From assembly GCA_016292215.1 (NCBI GenBank), contig JAEFBB010000008.1, positions 1 through 64,000 of the forward strand: a stretch of DNA of 64,000 nt. The letters are read 5' to 3'. The position numbers and the translations under genes are program-made. The DNA comes from Saccharofermentans sp. Its GTDB lineage: Bacteria; Bacillota; Clostridia; Saccharofermentanales; Saccharofermentanaceae. How positions within the stretch are numbered: the stretch's first letter is position 1; each line of letters opens with the position of its first letter. Below are positions 32,454 through 41,314 of the stretch, piece after piece. The notes under the pieces were generated by a model, which was not told the origin of the DNA, did not search any database, and saw nothing but the letters and a program-made list of their open reading frames with translations.

Positions 32454-33059
32454 TTATTTGCATACCTCATCAGAGACAGCCTGCTTTAAATCATTTAATC
32501 CTGATTTTTGAGGGTTTGTCTCGCTCGATGAGACCGCGAAAACACGGGCATCTTCAGCAAAATCAAGGCATTTTGACATCATCTGAAGCTGGTTTCTGAC
32601 CTGCTGGGCAGAGAGCTTGTCGCACTTGGTAAAAACCAGAAAATAAGGCAGATTCGCACTGTTTAAGAAGTTAAGCATCGCAACATCGTCATTTGAGGGT
32701 TCGTGCCTTATATCGATGAGAAGAAGGACCAGGTCTATGCCTGTCCTGACCTTGAAATAGTTGTCGCAAAGCTCGGAAAAGCCGGAATTCTTAGCTTTGG
32801 AAGCCTTGGAAAAGCCGTATCCTGGAAGATCTGCAAGGATCGCCTGTGAATCCAGATCAAAATATATGATCTGCTGCGTTTTTCCGGGCGTCTGTGAGAC
32901 TCTGGCAAGCTTTTTATTGTTGCCCAGAGCATTTACCAGAGAGGATTTGCCGACATTGGATCTTCCTGCAAGCACGATCTCGGGAAGGCTGTCGTCTGGC
33001 AGGTCCTTTATCGATGCGCATGTCTTAAGATATCTGATCTTTCCGTAATTAATGCTCAT
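32454..33059 (-). CDS. engB: Ribosome biogenesis GTPase EngB (YsxC/YihA)
   Basis: EngB is a small GTPase needed for 50S subunit assembly. G1 is 'GRSNVGKSSL', G2 'TPGKTQ', G3 'DLPGYGFS' and G4 'TKCDKL'; G5 is near 'FAVSS'. I start at the ATG whose complement ends at 33059, giving 'MSINYGKIRYLKTCAS', the expected N-terminus. An in-frame ATG at 33107 would add 16 residues encoded by the GTCG-repeat promoter region and is unlikely. Length is about 201. It is divergent from comEC. Confidence 0.92.
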   Translation of the reverse strand: MSINYGKIRYLKTCASIKDLPDDSLPEIVLAGRSNVGKSSLVNALGNNKKLARVSQTPGKTQQIIYFDLDSQAILADLPGYGFSKASKAKNSGFSELCDNYFKVRTGIDLVLLLIDIRHEPSNDDVAMLNFLNSANLPYFLVFTKCDKLSAQQVRNQLQMMSKCLDFAEDARVFAVSSSETNPQKSGLNDLKQAVSDEVCK

Positions 33060-33090
33060 ATGTTTATAACTCTGTCCATAGTGTTCAACT

Positions 33091-33150
33091 TGTCGTTTTT
33101 GTCGCATTTTGTCGGTTTTTCAGCCTGATATTGAGACGAAAACCGACAAA
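33091..33150. promoter_or_regulatory. Phased GTCG tract and inverted repeat between engB and comEC
   Basis: On the plus strand three units start with GTCG: TGTCGTTTTT at 33091-33100, GTCGCATTTT at 33101-33110 and GTCGGTTTTT at 33111-33120, one helical turn apart. The hexamer GATATT begins 12 bases after the last GTCG (33127). A perfect 12-bp inverted repeat (33108-33119 with 33139-33150) gives another GTCG unit on the minus strand, with AATATC 11 bases further. The layout suggests a divergent promoter with activator or alternative sigma recognition. Nearly the same tract precedes the TadE-like cluster (44928-44957). Confidence 0.6.
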
Positions 33151-33171
33151 CACGTTCCTTAGAATTTTAAC

Positions 33172-35574
33172 ATGAAGAATATTTATGGCAAAACACACCA
33201 TAACACTTGGTTTTCGGCGCTTGGAGAGAAGCTGCTTCTGAGACTTGAGGAACTGTCTTATGCAGCTGATTCTTTCAAAAGGAGACCCTGTCTGATTCCT
33301 GCGGCTATGCTCATTCTTTGCTGTGTCCTGTGTTACCGGTTTGAATCGTTTGTGCCGGCTGTGGTTATGGCCGTGACTACTCTCGGTGCATGCTTATTCA
33401 TTAGCTCCCGAAGGTCCCGTAACATAACGCTTTCAGCTGGACAACAAGGAAAATATATCCTCTTGTTAGCTGGCTTTCTGCTCAGCCTGATCATTGTCTA
33501 TAACGGGATGTATATTCATTCAAGATTATCCGCCTGTTTAACCCCTCAAAACGGCGCGTTCAGCTGCACTGTTACAGAAGTTTCTTATGACCTTGCAGGC
33601 GGCATAGACATGACCGTCAGGCTCGAAGGCGGTGTATATGCAAAAGCCGCGTTTTATAAAGAGATTCCGCAGAATATCAGGGCGGGTGATAAGGTAGTTT
33701 TGCACGGCAAGCTCAAGGAGCCCGAGAGCGCAGGCAATCCGGGAGAATTCGATTACAAAGGGTATCTGAAGAAAAAGGGGATACTTTACGTGATCTCCTG
33801 CGACAGTTATGAACTGGTCGGCAGAGCATCATTTCCGCAAAATGTTACAGGGCTTCTCCGCAAGTTTTTCTTTGAGCTCAGAAAAGGCGCTGTTGGCGCA
33901 GTGTCAGGCACATTTAGTGAAGAGGAGAGGGCTTTGGCTGCGGCAGTTTGCACCGGTGACAGATCTCTTATAAGTGACGGCACTAAGCGTGATTTTAAGT
34001 TGTCCTGCTGTTCGCATCTTCTGGCGGTCTCGGGAACCCATTTTGCAGGCTTTCTGGCAGGGCTCCCCATGATCCTGGATACCCTCAAAGTCAAAAGAAA
34101 AAAAGCATTTTTCATATATATTGTCTTTGCTCTTTTGATAGGCTGCCTTACGGGCTGGAGCGATTCGGTTACCAGGGCAGCAATTATGAGCATCTGCATA
34201 TTTGCGATGCGGGACTGGGTGTCTGCTCTGAGCGTGGCTTCGCTGGTAATGGTTACTGCAGATCCGTTCTGTGCGATGTCATCAGGCTTCCGGATGAGCT
34301 TTTGCGCCGTGATCGCGATCAAGATGTATAGCGATAAGATCTCGAGGGTCCTTAAAAAGCTGCATTCAGGCGATTTTTTGGCAGGAATAATCAGTCCTAC
34401 GATAGCTGCAAGCCTTGGCATGATCCCTTTCTGGGAAGATATCTCCATGAAGATCGATCTTGAACACCTGGGCATTCAGACCGCGGGATCATTTATTGCC
34501 CAGACTGCCTGCGCTTTCTTTGTGCCGTGTGTGGTTTTATGTCTACTTATGCCGTTTGGGGCACAATTTTTGTCTTCACCGCTATGTCTGTGCCTGAATG
34601 TGCTTCAAAAACTGGTGTCTTTTGGCGGCAGTATTACTGAAAGAAACATATCTGCTATCCATCTTTCACAAGCATTTTTGGCCGTTACGGCTGTTGTGGT
34701 TTTTCTTTTGCTGATCCCGCCAAGTATCCTGAAGAGGATATTTCTTAAGCCGGCCGCGCTGCTTCTGGCTGTAATGACCGGATTCGAAGTGTTTTCGATA
34801 CTTGATAAGCCGTCAGCGAAGGTCGTTTTTGCTGATGTCGGACAGGGCGACTGCTGCCTGATAATGACAGAGGATTTGACATGTCTCATAGATGCAGGAA
34901 CATACGATGAAGGCGCTGAAACAGTATGCAATATCCTTGATTATTACGGGATATATCAGGTCGATATCTGCTTAATGAGCCACTGGGATGTGGATCACGC
35001 AGGCGGGATAGCGGCCCTGTATGACCGGGGCAGGACAAAGCAGATTATTACTTCATATGTACCCGGGCCCGGCGCTGAGGACAAGGATGTGCGGGAATTC
35101 TTTGAAGCTGTGGGGTTTGATGACGGAAAAAGATCAGGATACCTCTCAAGTATTGACTCTGTGTGCTCCGGAGACCTGATATTTCTGTCTGAAACGGTTT
35201 ATCTGGACATTCTTTATCCTGCATCAGGCTCCGGAGGCGGCAACGAAGAGAGCCTGGTGGCCATGCTTCATATAGAAGGTGAGGAGAGTGCCTGCATTTT
35301 GTTTACTGGAGATATCGGAATAAAAACAGAAGAAAAAATACTTAAAAGCGGCATGAATATTGACTGCGACATCTTAAAAGTCGCCCATCACGGGTCGAAA
35401 TATTCATCTTCAGAAGATTTTATAGAGGCATGCTCTCCGGAAGCAGCCGTAATATCTGTAGGAAAGAATAATTTCTACGGCCATCCTACGCCCGAAACGC
35501 TCGAAAGGCTTGATTCATACGGCTGCGAGGTCTTTAGGACCGACAGGGAAGGGGCAGTGATACTGAATTATTGA
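33172..35574 (+). CDS. comEC: DNA-uptake channel protein ComEC/Rec2
   Basis: An 800-residue protein with all three ComEC parts: N-terminal membrane helices and OB-like DUF4131 domain (to about 230), the Competence domain with many transmembrane helices (about 240-540, including 'HLLAVSGTHF'), and a C-terminal metallo-beta-lactamase domain with 'FADVGQGDCCLI', 'SHWDVDHAGG' (His604, Asp606, Asp608, His609) and 'VAHHGSKYSS'. ComEC passes single-stranded DNA through the membrane in transformation; the C-domain may degrade the other strand. The gene looks intact. The ATG at 33172 has no clear ribosome site, so a leaderless or internal start is possible. Confidence 0.93.
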   Translation: MKNIYGKTHHNTWFSALGEKLLLRLEELSYAADSFKRRPCLIPAAMLILCCVLCYRFESFVPAVVMAVTTLGACLFISSRRSRNITLSAGQQGKYILLLAGFLLSLIIVYNGMYIHSRLSACLTPQNGAFSCTVTEVSYDLAGGIDMTVRLEGGVYAKAAFYKEIPQNIRAGDKVVLHGKLKEPESAGNPGEFDYKGYLKKKGILYVISCDSYELVGRASFPQNVTGLLRKFFFELRKGAVGAVSGTFSEEERALAAAVCTGDRSLISDGTKRDFKLSCCSHLLAVSGTHFAGFLAGLPMILDTLKVKRKKAFFIYIVFALLIGCLTGWSDSVTRAAIMSICIFAMRDWVSALSVASLVMVTADPFCAMSSGFRMSFCAVIAIKMYSDKISRVLKKLHSGDFLAGIISPTIAASLGMIPFWEDISMKIDLEHLGIQTAGSFIAQTACAFFVPCVVLCLLMPFGAQFLSSPLCLCLNVLQKLVSFGGSITERNISAIHLSQAFLAVTAVVVFLLLIPPSILKRIFLKPAALLLAVMTGFEVFSILDKPSAKVVFADVGQGDCCLIMTEDLTCLIDAGTYDEGAETVCNILDYYGIYQVDICLMSHWDVDHAGGIAALYDRGRTKQIITSYVPGPGAEDKDVREFFEAVGFDDGKRSGYLSSIDSVCSGDLIFLSETVYLDILYPASGSGGGNEESLVAMLHIEGEESACILFTGDIGIKTEEKILKSGMNIDCDILKVAHHGSKYSSSEDFIEACSPEAAVISVGKNNFYGHPTPETLERLDSYGCEVFRTDREGAVILNY

Positions 35575-35628
35575 TCTTTCCTTTGCCATAAATTGTCCTA
35601 TAAGTCGCATAAGAAAAACGGTCATGTT

Positions 35629-35637
35629 TGTTATAAT
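35629..35637 (+). promoter_or_regulatory. Extended -10 promoter of the GH25-holA genes
   Basis: TGTTATAAT, the same extended -10 seen before parE, lies about 47 bases before the start codon. No good -35 is present at 17 bases. Confidence 0.5.
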
Positions 35638-35683
35638 CTGATTACATTATGGGAAAATTGGAAGGAAAAAGAGAGATTTTTGT

Positions 35684-36868
35684 ATGAAGAAAATGCCTAA
35701 TTACCTGTCAAGAAATGCAAGATCTTTGGTTGCCGCTTTGCTTGCGGTATCAGTCAGCTTTGCGTTCCTGGCAGGCTGCCAGAGGAACAGCGGACGTGAG
35801 ACAGATGACGACGATGAGCCTGTCAAGACGTCTGAAGAAGAGACAGTAGTGACTACAGAAGAGGTAACTACAACAACTACCGAAGAGATCACGCCTTCTC
35901 CTACGCCTACTATTCCGCACATGCAGGCTCCTGAAGAGGATACGACTGCGCCCATGTGGCTCAATCTTCCTGAGAGCGTAAGTATTCAGGTGGATACGGA
36001 GTTTGATATCAACAGATACGTCGGATTCATCGATGACTGCGACAGCGATGTCGATATCCGGATCGAGGGTGAGGTAGATACATCTACGCCCGGCAGTTAT
36101 CCGATCACCATGACTTTGACTGATGATGCCAACAACACCAAGACCGGCAGCATGACCGTTAAGGTATACAGACCCAGCGGCGGCGGTGGCGGCGGCGGTG
36201 GCGGAGAAGATACGCACACGACGCTGGCGTACAGTGATTTTATGGCCAGATATCCCGGAGACGACATCGCTTATGGTATTGATGTCTCGAGATATCAGGG
36301 TGACATCGATTTTAACATGGTCAAAGCCGCAGGATGTGAATTCGTATATCTCAGGGCTATGATCTACAACAACGGCGAGCTTGGCGAAGACCGTAAATTC
36401 GAAGAATATTATGTCGATGCCAAGGCCGCAGGTCTTAAGATCGGCGTTTATTACTATTCGACCGACTGCAATCTCGAAGAACTCCATGAGCACTGCAATG
36501 AGCTCCTCAAAGTCCTTGCGGATAAGGAGATCGATCTTCCCGTAGCGTTTGACTGGGAGAGCTGGTCTCATTTCCAGAAGTACAAAATGAGCATCGTGGA
36601 TATCAATAATCTGTTCTATGAGTTTGCAGGCATCATGACCGAGAACGGCTATGGTACGATCCTTTATGCCAGCAAGTATTATCTTGAGATAATCTGGGAG
36701 CCTGCTGATTATGACGTATGGCTTGCTCACTACGTCAAAGAGACTTCTTATGAAGGTGATTACACGATGTGGCAGACCGGCTCCATCGGAAGGATCGACG
36801 GCTGTTCTGAAGACGTCGATACTGATATCCTCTTTAAGAGCAGATACCCTGAAGTTTTCGGAGGCTAG
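35684..36868 (+). CDS. Glycoside hydrolase family 25 (lysozyme-like) lipoprotein
   Basis: A lipoprotein signal ends in L-A-G-C (Cys32), followed by a Thr/Glu/Pro-rich spacer, an immunoglobulin-like domain (about 90-165, 'STPGSYPITMTLTDDANN'), a run of nine glycines, and a C-terminal GH25 muramidase domain (about 195-390). GH25 marks are 'YGIDVSRYQGDIDF', the catalytic D-W-E in 'AFDWESW', and 'YDVWLAHY' with 'MWQTGS'. It should cut the MurNAc-GlcNAc bond of peptidoglycan at the cell surface, in wall remodelling. It is followed after six bases by holA. Confidence 0.92.
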   Translation: MKKMPNYLSRNARSLVAALLAVSVSFAFLAGCQRNSGRETDDDDEPVKTSEEETVVTTEEVTTTTTEEITPSPTPTIPHMQAPEEDTTAPMWLNLPESVSIQVDTEFDINRYVGFIDDCDSDVDIRIEGEVDTSTPGSYPITMTLTDDANNTKTGSMTVKVYRPSGGGGGGGGGEDTHTTLAYSDFMARYPGDDIAYGIDVSRYQGDIDFNMVKAAGCEFVYLRAMIYNNGELGEDRKFEEYYVDAKAAGLKIGVYYYSTDCNLEELHEHCNELLKVLADKEIDLPVAFDWESWSHFQKYKMSIVDINNLFYEFAGIMTENGYGTILYASKYYLEIIWEPADYDVWLAHYVKETSYEGDYTMWQTGSIGRIDGCSEDVDTDILFKSRYPEVFGG

Positions 36869-36874
36869 CAGCAG

Positions 36875-37933
36875 ATGGCAAAGCCAAAGGCTCTTCCCAA
36901 AGGTGTTTTGAACGCCAGACAGATGCTTTCCAAGATCAGCAAAGAGTCTGATTCATTGGGACTTGTGCTTTTGTACGGTGAGGAGAGCTACATGACCGAC
37001 GGCGCCGTATCGATGCTTAAGAAGGTCTGCTTAGGCCCCGGAGCAGAAGATATGGACTTTGCCTGCGTAGATACCAGGACCGGCGACAAGTTCGAGATGG
37101 CAAAGCTTGAAGAGCTTATCTCCATGCCCCCTTGGATGTCGCCCAAAAGGCTTGTCGTTATCAAGCAGTCGGGGCTTCCGAACAAGGAATTGACTGACAG
37201 GGACATCGAGATATTAAGCGACATTCCTTCATCTGTTGTTGTAGTCTTCTGCGAGGATTCCATAGACAGCCGCAAGAAGGCTTTTAAGACATTCCTCCAG
37301 TACGGCACGGTCGCTTCCATGAGCGGTTTTGAGGAAAACGAGCTTACCGGCTGGATAGGAAGCCGTTTTGGCAAAGAAGGCCTTAAGATAGGCTTTGAAG
37401 CCGCAAATTCAATGGCTTCCAGGTGTTCCAATAATATGATGGAGCTTGTAAATGAGATAAACAAAGTATCTCTATACTGTCAAAACAAGGGTTATACCGA
37501 AGTCACACCCGATATCGTTGAGCTTTGCTGTCCGCCTGACCTGTCGGGCAAGATATTTGACATCATGGACGCCTGCGGCAGCGGAAATGCCCAGAAGGCA
37601 TTAGGAACGCTTGATAAGCTTATCGCCAATAAAGAGCCTCTGGTCAAGATCAGGGCTTCTATCGTTAATCACATTAAGGCCCTCATAATGGCAAAGGAGG
37701 CCCGTAATCCGGATGTTCTGGTCGACCGTACCGGAATGAACGATTTCAGGGCAAAAAAGCTTTGTGCACAGGCGGCAAGCTTTGACATGAAGAGGCTTAT
37801 AGCTCTTTATCTGGCTGCATCTGATTCAGACAGCGAGTTCAAACACGGCCTGATAGACGAGAGATATTCAATAGAGATCATTCTGGTAAAGGCATCGGCG
37901 AGATCTAACGGTCCCGCTGGTGCGTTTTCATGA
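36875..37933 (+). CDS. holA: DNA polymerase III delta subunit
   Basis: The delta subunit opens the beta sliding clamp in the clamp loader. The 352-residue protein has the HolA pattern: 'GLVLLYGEESYMTDGAVSMLKK', 'LEELISMPPWMSPKRLVVIKQ', 'VVVVFCEDSIDSRKKAFKTF', and the helical C-terminal domain with 'SGKIFDIMDACGSGNAQKALGTLDKLI' and 'HGLIDERYSIEIIL'. As usual for delta, there is no working Walker A. The N-terminus is basic. It probably shares a transcript with the GH25 gene. Confidence 0.9.
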   Translation: MAKPKALPKGVLNARQMLSKISKESDSLGLVLLYGEESYMTDGAVSMLKKVCLGPGAEDMDFACVDTRTGDKFEMAKLEELISMPPWMSPKRLVVIKQSGLPNKELTDRDIEILSDIPSSVVVVFCEDSIDSRKKAFKTFLQYGTVASMSGFEENELTGWIGSRFGKEGLKIGFEAANSMASRCSNNMMELVNEINKVSLYCQNKGYTEVTPDIVELCCPPDLSGKIFDIMDACGSGNAQKALGTLDKLIANKEPLVKIRASIVNHIKALIMAKEARNPDVLVDRTGMNDFRAKKLCAQAASFDMKRLIALYLAASDSDSEFKHGLIDERYSIEIILVKASARSNGPAGAFS

Positions 37934-37954
37934 GTTTTTTCCCAATTTTCGGAT

Positions 37955-37983
37955 TTGACGTTAAGGTACTAATGTCTTAAAAT
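37955..37983 (+). promoter_or_regulatory. Sigma-A-type promoter of icd
   Basis: TTGACG at 37955-37960, 17 bases, TAAAAT at 37978-37983. It is one of the best promoter matches in the window. Confidence 0.75.
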
Positions 37984-38015
37984 CTTTTAGTTATTATTTA
38001 TAGAATGGAGATTTT

Positions 38016-39212
38016 ATGGCTAAGATTCAGATGAAGACCCCGCTTGTAGAGATGGACGGGGATGAAATGACAAGAATTATCTGGAAGCAGATAAAAGACA
38101 TCGTTATCGAGCCTTATGTTGATCTGAAGACCGAATATTTCGATCTCGGATTAAAGCACAGAGATGAGACAGCAGACCAGGTCACTATCGATGCTGCCAA
38201 CAGGACAAATGAGCTCGGTGTTGCTGTTAAGTGCGCTACCATTACGCCTAACGCGCAGAGAATGACCGAGTACAACCTCCACACAATGTGGAAGAGCCCT
38301 AACGGAACGATCAGAGCTATTCTTGACGGTACCGTTTTCAGAGCTCCTATCCTGGTCAAAGGCATCAAGCCTTTTGTCTCATGCTGGGAAAAGCCTATCA
38401 CTATCGCAAGACATGCTTACGGCGATGTTTACAGAGACACTGAGTTCCTTGTAGACGGCCCCGCAAGAGCTGATCTCGTAATCACATATCCCGACGGAAG
38501 ACAGGAGAGCCAGACGATCTTTGAGTATAAGGATTCCGGCGTTGTTCAGGGCCTTTACAATACAGATAAGTCCATTTCCGCTTTCGCTACATCCTGCTTT
38601 GAGTATGCATTGGATACTAAGCAGGATCTCTGGTTCGCTACTAAGGATACTATCTCCAAGAAGTACGACGGACGTTTCAAGGAAATCTTCCAGAACATCT
38701 ATGACACACAGTATAAGGAGAAGTTCGAGGCAGCAGGAATCACATATTTCTATACGCTTATTGATGATGCGGTAGCACGTGTTATGCGTTCTTCCGGCGG
38801 ATTTGTATGGGCTCTTAAGAATTATGACGGCGACGTTATGAGCGACATGCTTGCTTCTGCCTGCGGTTCTTTGGCCATGATGACATCCGTTCTCGTTTCA
38901 CCTAAGGGCGTTTACGAGTACGAGGCTGCACACGGTACAGTTACACGTCACTATTACAGGCACCTCAAGGGCGAGACTACTTCCACAAACCCTATGGCAA
39001 CTCTGTTTGCCTGGTCCGGTGCTTTGAGGAAGAGAGCGCAGCTTGACGGTCTTGCTGACTTGGAAGCTTTTGCCGACAAGATCGAAAAGGCATCTATTGC
39101 TACTATCGAGGAAGGCGTTATCACAGGCGACCTCAATAATCTCTTAGACAACGACAACAAGAGAACGGTTACGACAGAGGAATTCCTCAAGGCCGTAGCT
39201 GCTAAGCTTTAA
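38016..39212 (+). CDS. icd: NADP-dependent isocitrate dehydrogenase (dimeric eukaryote-like type)
   Basis: Converts isocitrate to 2-oxoglutarate with NADP. The 398-residue protein matches the type II family: 'VEMDGDEMTRIIWKQIK', 'CATITPNAQRM', 'MWKSPNGTIRAILDGTVFRAPI' (substrate-binding Ser-Pro-Asn-Gly-Thr segment), 'DDAVARVMRSSGGFVWALKNYDGDVMSD' with metal-binding Asp residues, and the NADP loop 'EAAHGTVTRHY'. In an anaerobe it likely supplies 2-oxoglutarate for glutamate synthesis in an incomplete citric-acid branch. GGAGA precedes the start. Confidence 0.95.
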   Translation: MAKIQMKTPLVEMDGDEMTRIIWKQIKDIVIEPYVDLKTEYFDLGLKHRDETADQVTIDAANRTNELGVAVKCATITPNAQRMTEYNLHTMWKSPNGTIRAILDGTVFRAPILVKGIKPFVSCWEKPITIARHAYGDVYRDTEFLVDGPARADLVITYPDGRQESQTIFEYKDSGVVQGLYNTDKSISAFATSCFEYALDTKQDLWFATKDTISKKYDGRFKEIFQNIYDTQYKEKFEAAGITYFYTLIDDAVARVMRSSGGFVWALKNYDGDVMSDMLASACGSLAMMTSVLVSPKGVYEYEAAHGTVTRHYYRHLKGETTSTNPMATLFAWSGALRKRAQLDGLADLEAFADKIEKASIATIEEGVITGDLNNLLDNDNKRTVTTEEFLKAVAAKL

Positions 39213-39236
39213 TATTGATTTCGGAGGAAAACGAAA

Positions 39237-39761
39237 ATGAGTTATTACAAGACATGGATGGACAAATCAGAAGATGCTTCCAACAGACAGGAATACATCG
39301 AATATATCAACCGCTACTATGCCCTTGAGAAGGTAGCTTACGAGAAGATCCTCGGCAGCTATCCTGACAATCAGGAGTTCCTTAACGGTACAGCAGCAGA
39401 GCTTGCCGGAAAGCTTGAATTCCCCAAGGATTCTATGGATGTTTTCGTAGGCTTCGTTGACGGAATCAAGTCAAGCCTTACAAACGGTGACGATATCGAT
39501 CTCGAGGCTATCGATGATAACTATGAGATCAAGCTCGTTATCGATTACGAGAAGCTCTATTACAACATGCGTGATGCAAAGGCCGACTGGCTTTACAACA
39601 TCCCTTCATGGAAGAATATTCTTACGGATGAGAAGAGACAGGAGATCACAAAGGAATACCGTGATGCCAATATCGCTCATTCCGATAAGATCGGACGTAA
39701 TGACCCCTGCCCCTGCGGTTCAGGCAAGAAGTATAAGAACTGCTGCGGTAAGAAGGGCTGA
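39237..39761 (+). CDS. SEC-C motif protein
   Basis: A 174-residue helical protein ending in a SEC-C zinc-binding motif ('[19 protein letters not shown]', Cys-x-Cys...Cys-Cys), nearly the same as the end of SecA in this window. The helical N-terminal part has no obvious enzyme motif. Free-standing SEC-C proteins may contact SecB, ribosomes or other partners; the role is unknown. GGAGG lies nine bases before the ATG. It may be transcribed with icd. Confidence 0.85.
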   Translation: MSYYKTWMDKSEDASNRQEYIEYINRYYALEKVAYEKILGSYPDNQEFLNGTAAELAGKLEFPKDSMDVFVGFVDGIKSSLTNGDDIDLEAIDDNYEIKLVIDYEKLYYNMRDAKADWLYNIPSWKNILTDEKRQEITKEYRDANIAHSDKIGRNDPCPCGSGKKYKNCCGKKG

Positions 39762-39787
39762 TCTGTTAGCTTTATCCGGAGATTATC

Positions 39788-40666
39788 TTGAAAAAACTGT
39801 TAAAGTCCAAATGGTTTATAGCGCTTGTTGTCCTGCTTGTCCTGGCAGCATGTGCCGTCTTGAGCCTGCTCCCGAACAGCCCTGTGCGTAAGATGTTAAA
39901 GCCCGTGCAGTCGGTCAGCTCGCCTGCGCAGTCTTTTGTAAAGAACGCAGGTGACACGTTAAGCGATTTCTGGGCCGCCATTACTGACGGTATTGCGATC
40001 AGAGAAGAGAATGAGGCCTTAAAAGAGGAGATCGCCGACTTAAGATACCAGTTGACGCAGAATGAGGAAGCTGCTCTGAGATATGAGGAGCTTAAAGATG
40101 CGCTTCATATCAAGGACACGTTCAGTAACTACGAGATCTACGGTGCTTCGATCCTTTCAAGAGAGTCTGACGAGTGGTTCTCTACGATCAGGCTTAATGC
40201 GGGAAGTGTTGACGGTATCGAGATCGCTGAAGGAAGTTCATATCCTGTTCTTGACGTTGAGATGAACCTTGTAGGAAGAGTTATCGAGACTTCGGATACC
40301 GAATCAAGAGTATTGCCGCTCCTGCATGAAGGTTTTTCAGTAGCAGGTAAGGTCAATACCGTAAACGGCGCTACATTTATGGTCTTGGGCGATGCTGAGC
40401 TTAAGAGACAGGGATTGTGCCTTGTAACGGATATCGATCCTGATGTTAAGCTTGAGCCCGGAATGGAGATCGTTACTTCCGGAGACGGCGGCCTTTTCCC
40501 TGAAGGTATACCGATCGGAGTAATCGAGTCAGTTGATGATTCCAATCCGCTGCAGATAACAGCGACACTCAGGCCGTATTCCCAGATCGGTAAGCTTGAA
40601 GACGTATTTATCATGATTCCTTATGTCGAGGAGTCTCCTGAAGAGACCGCAGTTCCTACCACTTAA
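39788..40666 (+). CDS. mreC: Rod-shape protein MreC
   Basis: MreC links the MreB cytoskeleton to cell-wall enzymes of elongation. A short basic N-terminus, one transmembrane helix (about residues 9-27), a coiled coil (about 74-100) and the beta-rich MreC domain (about 115-275, with 'GASILSRESDEWFSTIRLNAGSVDGI' and 'GMEIVTSGDGGLFPEGIPIG') are visible. The start is a TTG with CCGGAGA upstream. It begins the mreC-mreD-PBP2 group. mreB is not in the window. Confidence 0.93.
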   Translation: MKKLLKSKWFIALVVLLVLAACAVLSLLPNSPVRKMLKPVQSVSSPAQSFVKNAGDTLSDFWAAITDGIAIREENEALKEEIADLRYQLTQNEEAALRYEELKDALHIKDTFSNYEIYGASILSRESDEWFSTIRLNAGSVDGIEIAEGSSYPVLDVEMNLVGRVIETSDTESRVLPLLHEGFSVAGKVNTVNGATFMVLGDAELKRQGLCLVTDIDPDVKLEPGMEIVTSGDGGLFPEGIPIGVIESVDDSNPLQITATLRPYSQIGKLEDVFIMIPYVEESPEETAVPTT

Positions 40667-40678
40667 GGGGCTTAGATT

Positions 40679-41314
40679 ATGAGACTGGTGGGAATAGATA
40701 CAAGAGCAAGGATAAGAAAGATAGTCGTTTATGCTGTCTACATTATCCTGCTTTCTTCTTTCCAGGTATCTTTCCCTGACAGGATCAGTTTTCTCGGGCA
40801 GACAGCTGACCTGATGTTTGTTTTTGTTGTTCTTTCCGGATATTTCAACGGGTTCTGGGACGGAGCCGTAGTAGGATTTATCAGCGGAATGATCAGAGAT
40901 GTTTTCTCTCCTCCGGCTGTAATAGGTCTTGACGGAGAGGTAAGAGTTACTGCATTTATCGGTGTTTTCACGCTCTTTGCGGCCGGAGTCATCGGTTCGT
41001 CTTTCTTTACGCGCAGAATGCACCGTAATATTCCTTTCTCGATCGTCGCAGTCATTTTCACGACGTTCTGTTATAAGGTTGCAGGCTTTATATTGATCTA
41101 CGCATGGAGCTCTTTGGCGGGAGCCGAGACAAGCCTCTATGCTCCTATGACAGCAATAGTTTATTCTTTGCTGCCGCAGTTATTGCTTAACGTGATCGCT
41201 TCGATACCGCTGATTCTGCTCATCAGGTTCCTCGGACCTGTCTCGTTTAAGGGCAGCGGCAAGAAGGATGAGATCATCAAAGATAAAGGTGAAGGTACAT
41301 GGCTGGGAATCTGA
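40679..41314 (+). CDS. mreD: Rod-shape membrane protein MreD
   Basis: A 211-residue protein with about five transmembrane helices, of the size and position of MreD. The segment 'ADLMFVFVVLSGYFNGFWDGAVVGFISGMIRDVF' has the family pattern. It works with MreC and PBP2 in the elongation complex. Its 3' end overlaps the PBP2 start by 16 bases. Confidence 0.88.
   Translation: MRLVGIDTRARIRKIVVYAVYIILLSSFQVSFPDRISFLGQTADLMFVFVVLSGYFNGFWDGAVVGFISGMIRDVFSPPAVIGLDGEVRVTAFIGVFTLFAAGVIGSSFFTRRMHRNIPFSIVAVIFTTFCYKVAGFILIYAWSSLAGAETSLYAPMTAIVYSLLPQLLLNVIASIPLILLIRFLGPVSFKGSGKKDEIIKDKGEGTWLGI

Noticed and set aside
36178-36206. GGC/GGT repeat
   Set aside because: It encodes the run of nine glycines linking the Ig-like and GH25 domains, so it is a protein linker rather than a regulatory or mobile repeat.
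35750-36730. Long minus-strand reading frame of about 326 codons opposite the GH25 gene
   Set aside because: The plus strand encodes a clear signal peptide and GH25 catalytic domain. The minus frame has no motif and arises from codon bias.
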